This document shows positions 11,901 to 22,127 of a stretch of 64,000 bases of DNA, piece by piece (the stretch's first letter is position 1; each line of letters opens with the position of its first letter). A program made the translations under genes and the position numbers. Below the pieces are notes generated by a model, which was not told the DNA's origin, searched no databases, and saw nothing but the letters and a program-made list of their open reading frames with translations. The DNA lies in the NCBI GenBank assembly GCA_000320605.2, contig KB445813.1:128836-192835 (forward strand), in the 5' to 3' direction. The stretch comes from Gelatoporia subvermispora B (taxonomy: Eukaryota > Basidiomycota > Agaricomycetes > Polyporales > Gelatoporiaceae).

Positions 11901-13494
11901 ATGCAGAGATCGCAGACGAGCCTCTGCCGCCGGTTGACGTTGATGCTCTCCTGAAGGCTGAACGGCCCTCGTATAAGCCAAATCCAGACATCAATACTAT
12001 CTCCGTAGATGTGCTGAGCGTCCTGGGCAATACAACTAGTACTGTATCCCGTGACCCACACATTTTCTACGATACAGAGACCCTTGCCATTGTACACCGC
12101 GCAAAGTCCAAGTCCAGCGGACTCGTTGCGACTACAGTCTGGGCGTGGCGCGGGAAGCAAAGCAAAGCTGGGGAAAGGGAAGAGCGCAAGCTTCAAGAGC
12201 TTGCTCGGCGGTATGGCACAAGCTTGGTCCGTAATGAAGGATCACAAGCTAGGTTTCCAAGTCCTGATGTCATCTGATAATAGATCGACGTTCGCCAGTA
12301 CTGCGAACCCCTTGAACTGATTTCTGTACTTGGGGGTCGACTTGTTACCCGACAGGTACGCAGTATCACCTTTCCTTCACTGCACTTTTCAACATTGATT
12401 CCGCATGAAGGGCTCGAGGGCTCACTGGACAGCTGAGAACACGACCATGCATCTAGTCCGCTCGAGCAGCGGGGCCACGTATATTGATGAGTTGGAACTC
12501 GTAAGTCAATCCACATCCCTGCTCTATCCTTTACCCTCCTTCTCCTTACACCTTATCCCAGAGTATCCGAAACTTGTGTTCGGGTTTCAGCTACTGCCTG
12601 TCTATTCTCGATACCCTCTATGTCTGGCATGGTTGTGGTTCAACAGACTCCGAAAGACGGGAAGCACACACATATGCGCAATCTCTCGCCCGTGACCCAT
12701 CCAGCGTGGTCGAGCTCGTAGAAGGCGAGTCGGATAACGACGAAATGTTCTGGATGATTCTCGGCGAGGGCGACTATGCGAAGGCGGACTACTGGCGCTG
12801 GAGACCGCATGCACTGGCCATCGATCCACGGCTTTGGTCCGTCGATCTACAAAAGGGGAATGAACATGTGAGCATTTGCTACTTCCCGCAAACACATGCA
12901 TGGAATCAATGCCTGTTTGACAGATATTCCCCGTCCCTTCGTTGGCCGTCCTGCCGACGATCTATGATGGCGTCTACGTCATTGATTGCATTTGGGAGTT
13001 CTTCGTTCTTGTTGGCAGCCAAGCGAGGAACAAACGCTCGGACATCAAGCTTGCCGTGCACACCGCGAAGGTGCGCAGGCCTATCCCAATTAGTATGATT
13101 CCTCCTGACGCGGTGTTATAGATCATGTCGAAAAAGACAGCATCGTGGAGGCCCTTTGCACCTACTGTGCATGTTGTCATCCTGCCATCTCAAATTCCCA
13201 CGGATCTTCGACTCACGTTCCGTGACCTAGACGAAACGCAGCTTGTATGTTGTATGGTTCATCTTTCCGGAGTCTTTCTGACATTCTTACAGAACTGTGG
13301 TATTATACCCGATCACATGAATATCCTTACTGACAGTGAAGCACAAGCACAAGTAGGTCTACCCATGAGAAATCTACGCTCCGATCATCGCTCTGACGGA
13401 TTCATTTTAGCTATCGAAGACAGCCTGGGATAAGTCCGCTCTTCAGGACCGCACTATGCTTCCTCTAGGAATTGACTCTTCTGACCTTGACTGA
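8943..13494 (+). CDS. DUF4045 and gelsolin-repeat actin-binding protein
   Basis: Eleven exons in phase: 8943-9168, 9223-10745, 10842-11856, 11907-12226, 12284-12355, 12411-12500, 12562-12867, 12924-13070, 13122-13244, 13293-13352 and 13411-13494, giving 1321 aa. The N-terminus has a short coiled coil (LAEWTSKIKELQRQVDEDEE) and the DUF4045 signature (PMSLAAFMGGRATGPRL, DPTQFEQR, APHPVFGRGGVAMPGM). About 700 disordered Ser/Pro-rich residues follow. The C-terminal third holds gelsolin-type repeats: TTVWAWRGKQSK with ELISVLGGRLVTRQ, then ILDTLYVWHGCGSTDSERR, then a degenerate third repeat (VYVIDCIWEFFVLVGSQA). This DUF4045-plus-gelsolin layout is the known fungal villin/advillin-like family, expected at cortical actin. 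The donor of the fourth intron (gtccgt at 12227) is weak but is the only one keeping the conserved repeat in frame. Confidence 0.85.
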
Positions 13495-14168
13495 CTTATA
13501 TGTATATATCCGTGCATATCTGTTATAGCGTGATACCAGGTCAGGCACCACGCGGTAGTTTTTACTGAGAAGTCATGATAAGTGCGAACCCGCTGAACGG
13601 ACCTTCTATGACAGTCACGGGTCTCTAGTGTGTTTCTGGATTCGAAGTTGAGTTTAGAATTACTCTCGAACGGCCAGTCCGCATCCCACCTCCACTCTGA
13701 TGAAGGTCCGCAAATCCCGAGACGCGTTCTTGCCGCGCTCTCGTGACTACTGTTCAAGCGGATGCGTTAAGCGTGATCGCTGTCCCACGCGGTTCACTTG
13801 TTCTTGTATTCCTCGAAATGACGCCTAGTGCTCACGTTCCCCGACGTCCAGCCAATCATCACGAAACCAGCCCCAATCTCATGATACTTGCCTTAGTTCC
13901 AAGCTCCAAATCAACCGAAGGCAATCTGGAACAGGTCTCGGCTAGTCACGCCTTCAGGCTCAGGAGCCGCACAGTTCGATTTTGTCTATTCTTCCTTTGT
14001 GCGCTTATGCAGACAAGCCGTTGCATTCTACTTCGCCTAGCATTGTATGCTCTGTTCTTCGAAGAACGGACATCCCGTGCACATGTCTGCTTTGACACGT
14101 ACACCCGATTGAATGGAACCAAGTCCTCCTATACTCCGCACGAGGGAGACTAGATAAACCGTGATCGC
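13495..14168. other. Intergenic, no gene seen
   Basis: 674 bp. One open frame of 136 codons (13743-14153) has no motif and no homologous look. I regard this stretch as the terminator of the gelsolin-repeat gene and the promoter of the glucanase gene. Confidence 0.45.
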
Positions 14169-15585
14169 ATGCGCTGTACTGACTACTTCCTCAACATGGG
14201 TCTTCCCGTGTTACTGAGCATACTTGTTGCTTCTGTATCTCATCTGTTATACGCCCTACCGACCACCGCGGGCGTGCAAACGCTTGATCTTAGCCAGAAT
14301 GCAACGACTGTCTCGTCCTCTCTACCAGCCCCTTTCTGCTACCCTGCCTTGGGTTTTGCGAAACCATTGCTAATGCCCGAGAATAATACCCACTGGTGGT
14401 GCGATCCTAGTACAGAATATGCCTTTGTAGGCTTCAGCTACGAAGTCACCGCATGTACGTCGATCTATTCGGGACCGTCCGACTGGGAGCTCACATATGG
14501 CAGGCCAAACACCCGAGCAGTTACATCAGGAGTTTGCCGATATACGATATCATTTCAACTCTAGATACGTTCGTCTTTATGGAGCTTGCGACCGCGATGG
14601 GTTCTAGTACGTGATCTTGCTGCTATAATTATCATCCAGTTAATCCTGTTATCCAGTGACGATATTGTGAATGCCGCATGGGCAAACAACCTAGGAGTGC
14701 ACGCCCTCATCTGGGTAATTACTCTCTTTTCGGTTGTATCTTCTCAACATGTTCATACGCCTTCTAGTTCGGGTTCGATGGAAGTGACATCTGGGAGACG
14801 CGTCGCGATACTCTTTTAGCCGCACTACACGCCAACCCGCTAGCTAAATTCGTGACGAGAGGCGTCCAGTTTGGATCTGAACCTCTCTACGACAATGTTC
14901 TACCCCACCAGGTCCTCGCGCAGCAAGTGCTCCTCGCGAAGCAAAACTTATCCAGTCTCAATATTCCGGTCACAGTCAGTGAGCTTGCATACGGCTACCA
15001 GGAACGGGGGGGAGCACAGGATGTACTCGATGCAATCGATTTCATCAACATCCATATGCTGCCATTCTTCTCACAAAACGCTTCTACGGGTGATTGCTCG
15101 CGCAGATGAAAAAGACAGACTCTCATACTGATACGTATCTTTGGTCACAGCCAATAATTCTTGGCCTCTTGTGCTGACTGACCTAGATTGGTTCATCGAG
15201 CATGGTGATGGGAAGAAAATGTACTTCGATGAGGTGCGGTTGATGGACTCAACCATCATTTGATTGTGAGATACTCACTGCCTTACAGAATGGATGGCCA
15301 TCAGTGACATCACCAAACGTTCAGCCGAACAGTCCGTACGCTGTTTCAGATATTCCGAACGAACATGTCAGTACACGTCCAAATATAGCGATTTGTTGTT
15401 GACATTCCCCTTGATAGGAATACTTTGTGCTCCTTGATTCGAAATGCGAGTACCTGAAGGCGGTCGAGGGTGGTGGAGTCGGTTGGTTTGCGCACATTTA
15501 CTCCGACAACATGGAGCCAGGATACGGTATCTACAACGCGTCAGGCCATCTCAAGTTCCCTTTCCATCCGAGGACACAATGTTAA
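14169..15585 (+). CDS. Secreted GH17-like beta-1,3-glucanase
   Basis: Seven exons in phase: 14169-14454, 14504-14606, 14657-14714, 14768-15089, 15151-15233, 15289-15366 and 15418-15585, giving 365 aa (356 from the in-frame ATG at 14196). The hydrophobic start MGLPVLLSILVASVSHLLYA is a clear signal peptide. The core reads as a (beta/alpha)8 clan GH-A/GH17-like enzyme: RYVRLYGACDRDG, then VQFGSEPLYD with the probable acid/base Glu (about residue 187), then MYFDENGWPS with the probable nucleophile Glu (about 284), then GWFAHIYSDN. Classic GH17 has a GNE-type acid/base motif; here it is GSE, as in several fungal members. It should act in the cell wall or outside the cell on beta-1,3-glucan, in wall remodelling or nutrition. 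Several N-glycosylation sites (NAT, NNT, NLS, NAS) are visible. Confidence 0.85.
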
Positions 15586-16093
15586 GATCGACGATCTGTT
15601 CCTTGCGTGAGTACTTGTATCTATACGGTTTATGGGAATGTAAAAGAGGCTATAACTCCGACAAATTTGCCAATCGCCAATATCGTCCCATATCTCCATG
15701 CGCGCCCAGTAGCATACAACGCGACTGACGATTCTGAGGTCAATAATCAGGTAGGGACAAGAGCTGTATACGAGCAGAGCTACACGAATGTAACGACTCA
15801 GCTAGTGTCCTGTGAGTCGATGGACCGGACATGATCAAAAGTCTTGATACCTTAGTGAATTGAACTCGATAGCTCTGACAATGCGAGATTAATATTGATC
15901 ACATCATACTACATAATACAGAAGTATCTAATGACCCGCCGGCGACTGTCTCTGACTTCGCAAAGGTCTTGTGGCTTCAGATCGGGGATTGTCTGAACGT
16001 AACAAACCCATTGATGGAAAAGAGCGGCGAAGAATTGTGACTTCTTCAGCCAGGTACTTGAGGACGAGGCCAGCCTCTGGGACTGATCTTTGA
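15586..16093. other. Intergenic between convergent glucanase gene and F-box pseudogene
   Basis: 508 bp with only short frames. No gene or clear terminator motif is recognised. Confidence 0.4.
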
Positions 16094-16590
16094 TCATTGG
16101 AGCCGGTTGTGAGGAATCGCCATATACCGAGCTGTATTGACAAATGCCTCGATTCCGTCGATCGCTCGAACAGGTGACACGGTCTCGAGAATGAGGGTGG
16201 AGATAGGGCGTTCTTGACAAATTCGATTTTCCGCCAATGCGCGAATGGCAGAGTCATCGGGAATGTTGCATGCCACGATATGAACGGTAGACAAAAGTGG
16301 GCAAAGCGCGTGGAATTGATGCATCATCTATAAGCTGAACCCCTCTGAAATCAAGCGTACCGAGGTTCGGAGAGTCGGAGAGTATGCCGAGAACGCGGTT
16401 CAGAGATACAGAATTCTCGCATAGCGCTATGCAGAGTCTCCTCAAGTCCTTGAACGGTTTTGCAGGCAATCGCGCGAAGTTTTCAATCACTAACTCCCGG
16501 AGAGACGGAATCTCACCGCGGAAGATCAATAGGTCTTCGCCGTCTCCCGCAGATAGGCACTTGATGCCTACTTTGCGTAGAGAACCTGAT
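16094..16590 (-). pseudogene. Internally deleted F-box/LRR-type pseudogene
   Basis: Two minus-strand fragments in different frames match the intact F-box gene at 48691-50390. The first (about 16590-16325) contains KCLSAGDGEDLLIFRGEIPS and RRLCIALCENSVSLNRVLGI, matching the parent region around DCLPAGDEDVSLFRDQTPSL. The second (about 16325-16094) contains FHALCPLLSTVHIVACNIPD and AIDGIEAFVNTARYMAI, matching the parent C-terminus (LCPKLTTVRIL, AIEGINKFVSKVRYKTI). Roughly 170 parental codons between them are missing, with a frame change at the junction near 16325. The N-terminal F-box is absent and a stop lies just upstream (near 16580). It lies downstream of a jacalin-aerolysin gene on the same strand, exactly as its intact relative does. 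It is non-functional as an F-box adaptor. Confidence 0.75.
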
Positions 16591-17056
16591 GTTTGAGTTC
16601 GTCCAACGTGCCCAAGAGTCGAGTAATGAACGGCCGGGATGGCGTTCCACGAGACGTCGTTCGATCTCTACCGAGCAGGATGACGGCTGGGATTCGAAGA
16701 CGAATAAAGAGATGTCGTACTTGATGCTGATAATCACACAGAAAGCTGGCGCTGAGTACTCGGCATCCTCCAACATCAGCTACGGGGGTACATCCTGCAC
16801 CCCTCTGTCGATGACCCTACTTCCGGGAGGTGTGCGACGTCATGATAACTCGCAAATACAATGTAGTAAGTCTCAAGAGAAAGTCACGTGTACCTCAGCT
16901 CCATACCACACCATGAAAGTATAATACAGGCCTTCAGACATTGTGGTAAGAAGCACTTAAATATTACCGGGCAACCGTTCGACAAGTCATATCCGTGAAG
17001 TCGGACTACTGTACACGACGTGCATAGGACCCGAGAACCTGAGACTACGACCCAAC
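16591..17056. other. Spacer between jacalin-aerolysin gene copy 1 and F-box pseudogene
   Basis: About 465 bp. By position it corresponds to the 48163-48690 spacer plus the missing F-box gene 5' part, but only weak similarity remains by eye. Confidence 0.35.
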
Positions 17057-18104
17057 CTAGTTATCCGGCTCGGTCGTCACCTCCGCCTCGGTGTAGACGA
17101 CATTGCTAAAGACACCAGGTTCCTTGTAGGTGCTCACTGTGCCGTCGGACAGGCGGAGCGTGACAGTCGACATATAGTTCGCCTGGCCAACACCCTGCTG
17201 GCAGAACGAGGTAGCAGTGATACCCTCTCCGGGCTTCAAGTCACCCGAGATCCCCCAAGCAAGGACCTTCTCGAAGGAGGTTGACGTGCTCGTTTCCGTC
17301 GTCTCCGTCCGCTGCCACGTGTAGGTGCTGCCAATCTTCCCTCCAATGCCAAAGAGCTCCGCAGAGACCTCCGTAGAGACCGAAATGCCGTACGTGGTGC
17401 CCGTCGACTGGCTGAAGGTCGTCGATGCCACGCGCGTGAGCGAGTTGTCGAACGTCCACGGGAGATCCTGCTTTGCGTTCGGCGGGTTGACGTAGTGCAC
17501 CCGGTCAAGTGTCATCTGGGAGATCCCAGCACTACCGGTGAGAGGAGGGTTGTAGACGACGTCGGAGATGGATATATTCGTGACCACGCCGTTGAGGAAG
17601 ACGGGGCCAAGCATGTCGATGTCATTTCCACAGCGGCCAACCATGCCGACAAGGATGCCGGAGGCGACCCCCGCTTCGTAAGCCGTCTGGCCATTAGTGT
17701 TCTTTCCGACATCAAATGTCTGCGAGACGTATTAGAATCGGTGAATGGCACCCGAAAAAATATGTACATACCTGTCCCGCACTTGTAGTAAGACGGATGC
17801 GGCCGGTACGTGTACCGTTACCATTGCCCCAGAGGGTCAGCGAAGTGATGCGCTCCCCAGGGACAAACGTCACAGTAGCGTGCGTGTCGCTCGGCGTGCC
17901 AAAGATGTTGGAGCGGGAGTCATCCGAGAAGGTGACCTGCACGCCGCGCAGGAAGCTCGAGTTGTACCACACGTCAAGTCCTTTGACGACGAGCGCACTC
18001 TGATTCATGACCCACTTGCACGCCTGGAAGGGTGAACCACCGAATCCACCAACGACGAACTCGCCGGTGAACGGACCAGAGGGGTAAGGCGGCCAGTCGG
18101 GCAT
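17057..18104 (-). CDS. Jacalin-type lectin fused to aerolysin-like pore-forming module, copy 1
   Basis: Two exons (18104-17772 and 17719-17057) joined by a 52-bp phase-0 intron, 331 aa. There is no signal peptide, as is usual for mushroom cytoplasmic defence lectins. Residues 1 to about 140 form a jacalin-like beta-prism: repeated Gly-rich strands (GEFVVGGFGG, ITSLTLWGNG) and a GILVGMVGRCG strand. Residues about 150-331 read as an aerolysin-type beta-pore module: long Thr/Ser-rich strands around VSTEVSAELFGIGGKIGS, a candidate insertion hairpin. This is the natterin/Dln1-like layout, in which the lectin binds glycans and the second module forms membrane pores. A defensive role against animals or microbes is inferred. 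The copy at 47117-48162 has identical exon lengths. A conserved promoter lies upstream. Confidence 0.8.
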
Positions 18105-18215
18105 GATGAAGTGCTGGTTTAAGTGATTAGAAAAGTGAGAGCGAGGTTCTGAGGCGAGAGAGCTGCTGTGAGGTGGCTGGCTGAGCTTGATGCAGAATGG
18201 GGAGCTATTCGGAAT

Positions 18216-18225
18216 CCATTTTATA
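18216..18225 (-). promoter_or_regulatory. TATA box of jacalin-aerolysin gene copy 1
   Basis: TATAAAATGG on the minus strand, about 110 bp upstream of the start codon. The same element sits at the matching place upstream of copy 2 (46992), inside a block of near-identical promoter sequence. Confidence 0.65.
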
Positions 18226-18340
18226 CGCAGACGAGCAGCATATGCGCGCTTTTCTTGATACACTGGAGTTCAATGCATGATCACGTGTAGACCGGGGAGA
18301 TTGCATCGACAGAAGCAGCCGTTGAACGACCGGAGTTGCA

Positions 18341-20206
18341 ATGCAGGCACAGACTGGGGTCCTGTGGACTGTCAGAGGGTTGACAGCCTAGAGTACCGAC
18401 GCACGATGGCGGGGCCTCGCGTTTGGGTGGAATGCCTTTGGCTTCACAGTCCGGCAGCCCGACCGCGGCCCGACATGGTAGTCCAAGTTACTGTTTTTAG
18501 TATGAGGACACGCGCTCCGAGATCGGGACCCAGAATTAACGGCCGTTTGGCAGTGCCACAGCCGGCACTAGGCTTGATAACGATGCCATAAGATCCTCGG
18601 AAATGTCAGTACAAGAGGTAATAGGAACTATTTTCTTGCCATCCTCCGTAGGAGGCGAGCAGTTCACACCACGGGCCGTGCGGGATTCGGAGTATAGGAC
18701 AGACATGAGAGGACACGAGCTGCCTCCAGTACCCGCTACAGGAGGTCACGAGAGTCTGTCTGCATCACGTTCGCAAAACACAGGATATAGTATGATAATA
18801 ATGCGTGACATTTCGGATGGTTTCAGCAGCTACGCGATGTACGTGCCTTGGCCTTGCGTTAGTCGCCCTGAAATGTCACGGATCATAGGACTGAGAGCCG
18901 TAGGAGAGACTCAGGTATTGCAGGCGCAGGTCCGACTCGGGATATTTGGAGGTACGCGGCAGGCACCAGGAGAGCTCGTATGCCCGATGCGAGTTAAGAC
19001 TGGAGACTTTGCCCGGGATGCTGAACAGACTTCGCCACTGGTCCAGAGCATACATGTAATTTCTAGAAAAAAACGACGTCCTCGACTAGACGGGAGCAGT
19101 CCATCGGGTGGACTGTGAACTTGAATCAGGTAGAGGATATAGTGGCACGTCGCAGTCAGCGTGAGGAATGGTGGTCCGTGGTGCGTGGGTGCAAGTAGAA
19201 CTCTGCGCAACAAAGGGCGTCGCTGGGGGTAACTGGTACGTCGTCAAGACTAGAACCAGCTACGCTCCCCATAGGTGAGAAGTTGACCAGCCATTGAGAG
19301 AATATCGGAAGAAGCACTTCGGGGAAAGCAGACGTGTATTGGTCAATCTGTCTGGTTGTGTTCGGCCAAATCAGAGAAAAGAACAAAAAGCAGAATTCTA
19401 AGTCTTCAGAGATGCCCATGTAAACGTCCAAAGTGCAGCGCAAGACGCTATTGTGTGGAGGTTGAGATGGAGATGCCCTCGACCAATCACTGCAGTCGCA
19501 CTTCACCCACGTGGCAGCACGGGAAGTGCCGAGTACCGGCGGCTAGTGCGAGCACTTGCTACACTTGTGCCGCAATCCTCAATCACTGCGTCCAACGGGT
19601 GCCCAGCAGACCTGGCGCCTAGCTCGCTCTGCGCGCCGCAGCGTCGTGTAAGCAGGTCTCACGCTAGGCGCCCCAATTGCCTTGCGGCTAGGCTTCATGA
19701 CCTGAGTACATACACCTAGTAGTAGCCAAATATAAAATACATCCGAACCTTCTGCTAGACGATGCAGCATCCCTCAGTGTCCGTACGTCTGCAACACATA
19801 GTGACAGCATTGCTCCCTGTACCTTATCTGCAAACCCACACCTATCGGAGCGCCCAGATATTCCGAGTGCCATCCTGTAGTCTGCTGCCGCACTTGCCCT
19901 CCTCCTTGTACATAGTCGCACTCCAGCATACACCATATTATATTACTTGAGAGAGACTAGTGTACCTTTTTGTACACTACATAGACTACAGTAGTCGACT
20001 GCATATATCTCATACACCCGAGCATATTCCAATATAGTCCAGAGACATTTACGCGTGAAGATCACCCAGCACGTGACATAGCTCACAGCGCGTCGTGCTG
20101 GTGCACCTCCCGCCCCCCGTGCCATGCACGCGTCGCCTTGCTACGCTTTGCATTGCACTGCTCTCCTTTTTCATCACTATCATAGTATTCTAATACACTT
20201 ACAAGC
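18341..20206. other. Gene-poor left flank of the Plavaka element
   Basis: Nothing recognisable is encoded. A 171-codon plus-strand frame (18603-19118) has no motif and lacks coding character. The right part should include the left end of the transposon. The motif gcgcctag and its complement occur at 19615-19622 and 19664-19671, and acgctaggcgcc (19661-19672) recurs inverted at 26930-26941. A short hairpin (gtgtac...gtacac) lies near 19970. Confidence 0.35.
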
Positions 20207-21934
20207 ATGCCCACCCAAAGCTCCGGTAGTAGCCATCTCACGGTACCCACTCTTGTGCCGACTCGAGACTTTCCAGGCGGTCCCAGTGACCATCTGCAGC
20301 CCCGGCCTCTTGCTAGTTCTGCACCTACTCCTGCACAGATTCAGCATCTTATCAGCCTCCAGCAAGACTACCACAAGTATTGCGAAGCACTTACTATTTC
20401 TTGTCCCTCACAGAAGCCCATGGATCTTGCACAGTTCGCAGCTTTTCAAAGCATCTCAGCATCTCTTCCGCCTGCTCCTGCTATTCAGCCCAATCTTGAG
20501 CTTCAGGCCGAACTTCAAGAGTTAAGAACTGAGATTGCAACTCTCAAAAGGAAACGAGTCTCACCTGGGGATGACGACTATGACGGTGATGAGGATCATG
20601 CTGAGACTGAGCACCAGCTCGAAAAGCGTCGTCGTCGTCGGCGCTGTGGAAAGAAACAAGCAGCTAAATACATCCTCGGCAACTGTACGCTGGACTCACT
20701 CACTCCGAAGCAGCTGGAAACGCGCGAAGAACTTCATGTACGTGCGCATATAGTTACCGCCTGAGTATCACTATCCAACACGTGTGTTATAACAGGAAAT
20801 GGTTCGCGAGCAAATCTATCAACTCACGGGATATCACAAGAACTATTTTCTGGTACGCCGCGTGGGCAATCAGCGCATTGTTCCCAAGGAGCCGCCACAC
20901 CTGGATCCCCCTTTGCCACAGTTCTGGCGACTCGATTTTGATGCGCCTGTCAACCGAAGCCCAAACTCTAAGATTGTTCAGCGTGTAGCAGAGCTCGTCT
21001 ATCAGGCACAGCAAACGGTACATACTTTTTCATCTTCATGTACTGCACTTTAACCTCTTCTCCAGGGCGCAGAGACTCGCAAACTCAAGCATCCTGATGT
21101 GCGATTTACTGAAAAAGATTGTCAGGACTTCGCGAAGACTGTCATTCGCTCGATTTTCCAAGCTTATCAAACTCACATGCATCCCAAAAACAAAGGAAAA
21201 AAACGCCTTGTATCTCACTCGCACAATCGACGCAAGGGCCGTCAGCGTCAGGTAAGACATCGAAAAATGCGCATACATTCGCTTACCACTCTTGTGCCGT
21301 CGCATTCAGATTAAGAGCAACCGCGTTGCCCTAGTCAAAGACTACATCAATGCATATGGCGAAGATCCCACGCCGTACCTTGAGACAGACTGGATGACCG
21401 AAGAGATTAGTGATTGGGAACATGTTACGGCTGACTTACGCACCAAGCGTTGCAATACTGCCCTCAAGAAAGCTGGCCTTTCTATTCCTGAGGCCGGAGT
21501 TGAAGACAAAAGGGTCGTTCTTGAGGTTCGCAGACCTAGATGGCGCTCCAAGAAGGTATGTTAGCTATATATGTTACGTCTCCAGTGCTTGCTCACGTAC
21601 CACTGTATCACAGTTTCGCCAGGTCCTAGCGAACTTCGAGCCATTGCGCGCAGACAAAATGCGCTACAAGTGCGAAAGGCCTTCGCATCCACGCATCGAT
21701 CTCAAGCGACCATATGTGCACCCTCCTCCGGCGCATCTCGCCGTCTATCCGCTTATGATTAGTCAACACTGGATTGACAAGTACGCACCTAATTATGAAC
21801 CAGATGAACTCCCTCCTTCGCATGATTCTAATCCACCCACATACAATTCGGAGTACAGCACCTCTGAAAGCGAGGTCTCCGACTATAACTATGAACTCGC
21901 AACACCTGATCAATCCGGAAACGAGGACAACTGA
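20207..21934 (+). CDS. Plavaka companion protein of unknown function
   Basis: Five exons in phase: 20207-20737, 20796-21017, 21066-21251, 21310-21555 and 21614-21934, giving 501 aa. Residues 1-110 are Ser/Pro/Gln-rich with AQIQHLISLQQDYHKYC-type helices. Residues 115-180 have a coiled coil (LELQAELQELRTEIATLKRK), an acidic patch and a run of six arginines that could act as a nuclear localisation signal. The middle is helical and basic (KNKGKKRLVSHSHNRRKGRQ). A Trp-rich segment (LETDWMTEEISDWE) and RRPRWRSKKFRQVLANFE follow, and the C-terminus is acidic. I cannot name a domain. Proteins of this look are often found beside Plavaka transposases, so a DNA-binding or accessory transposition role is inferred. 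The frame is fully intact, in contrast to the transposase. Confidence 0.75.
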
Positions 21935-22127
21935 GGGACTTCCTTCTTGCACGCTGTCGCAAATGGTCAAGCAGTACTGTATTTCGCATTTAATCAGCGC
22001 TCTCAAATTAGAACCAAATGTTGTCTGTTACTTTACCTGTAGCACCCTTTAATTCCATCGCAATTGTTACAATACATATGCGTCCTGTCATTGAGGCAAT
22101 TAGCACTGATTTTCAATCTATGAGTAA

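Larger units (their letters stand above)
16094..18340 (-). repeat. Left arm of inverted segmental duplication
   Basis: Contains, in order on the minus strand, about 235 bp of promoter, the jacalin-aerolysin gene and the F-box pseudogene. The right arm at 46877-50390 has the same order on the plus strand. Homology is obvious in the promoter and genes and weak in the spacers. Confidence 0.7.

Noticed and set aside
16094..16590. Functional F-box gene
   Set aside because: The F-box is missing, about 170 codons are deleted and the frame changes at the deletion; called a pseudogene.
18603..19118. 171-codon plus-strand frame
   Set aside because: No motif, signal peptide, splice pattern or hydrophobic regularity; it lies in transposon-flanking sequence.
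19940..20050. cactacatagactac as a CACTA-type transposon terminus
   Set aside because: No inverted counterpart was found in the right flank between 26.4 and 27.9 kb.
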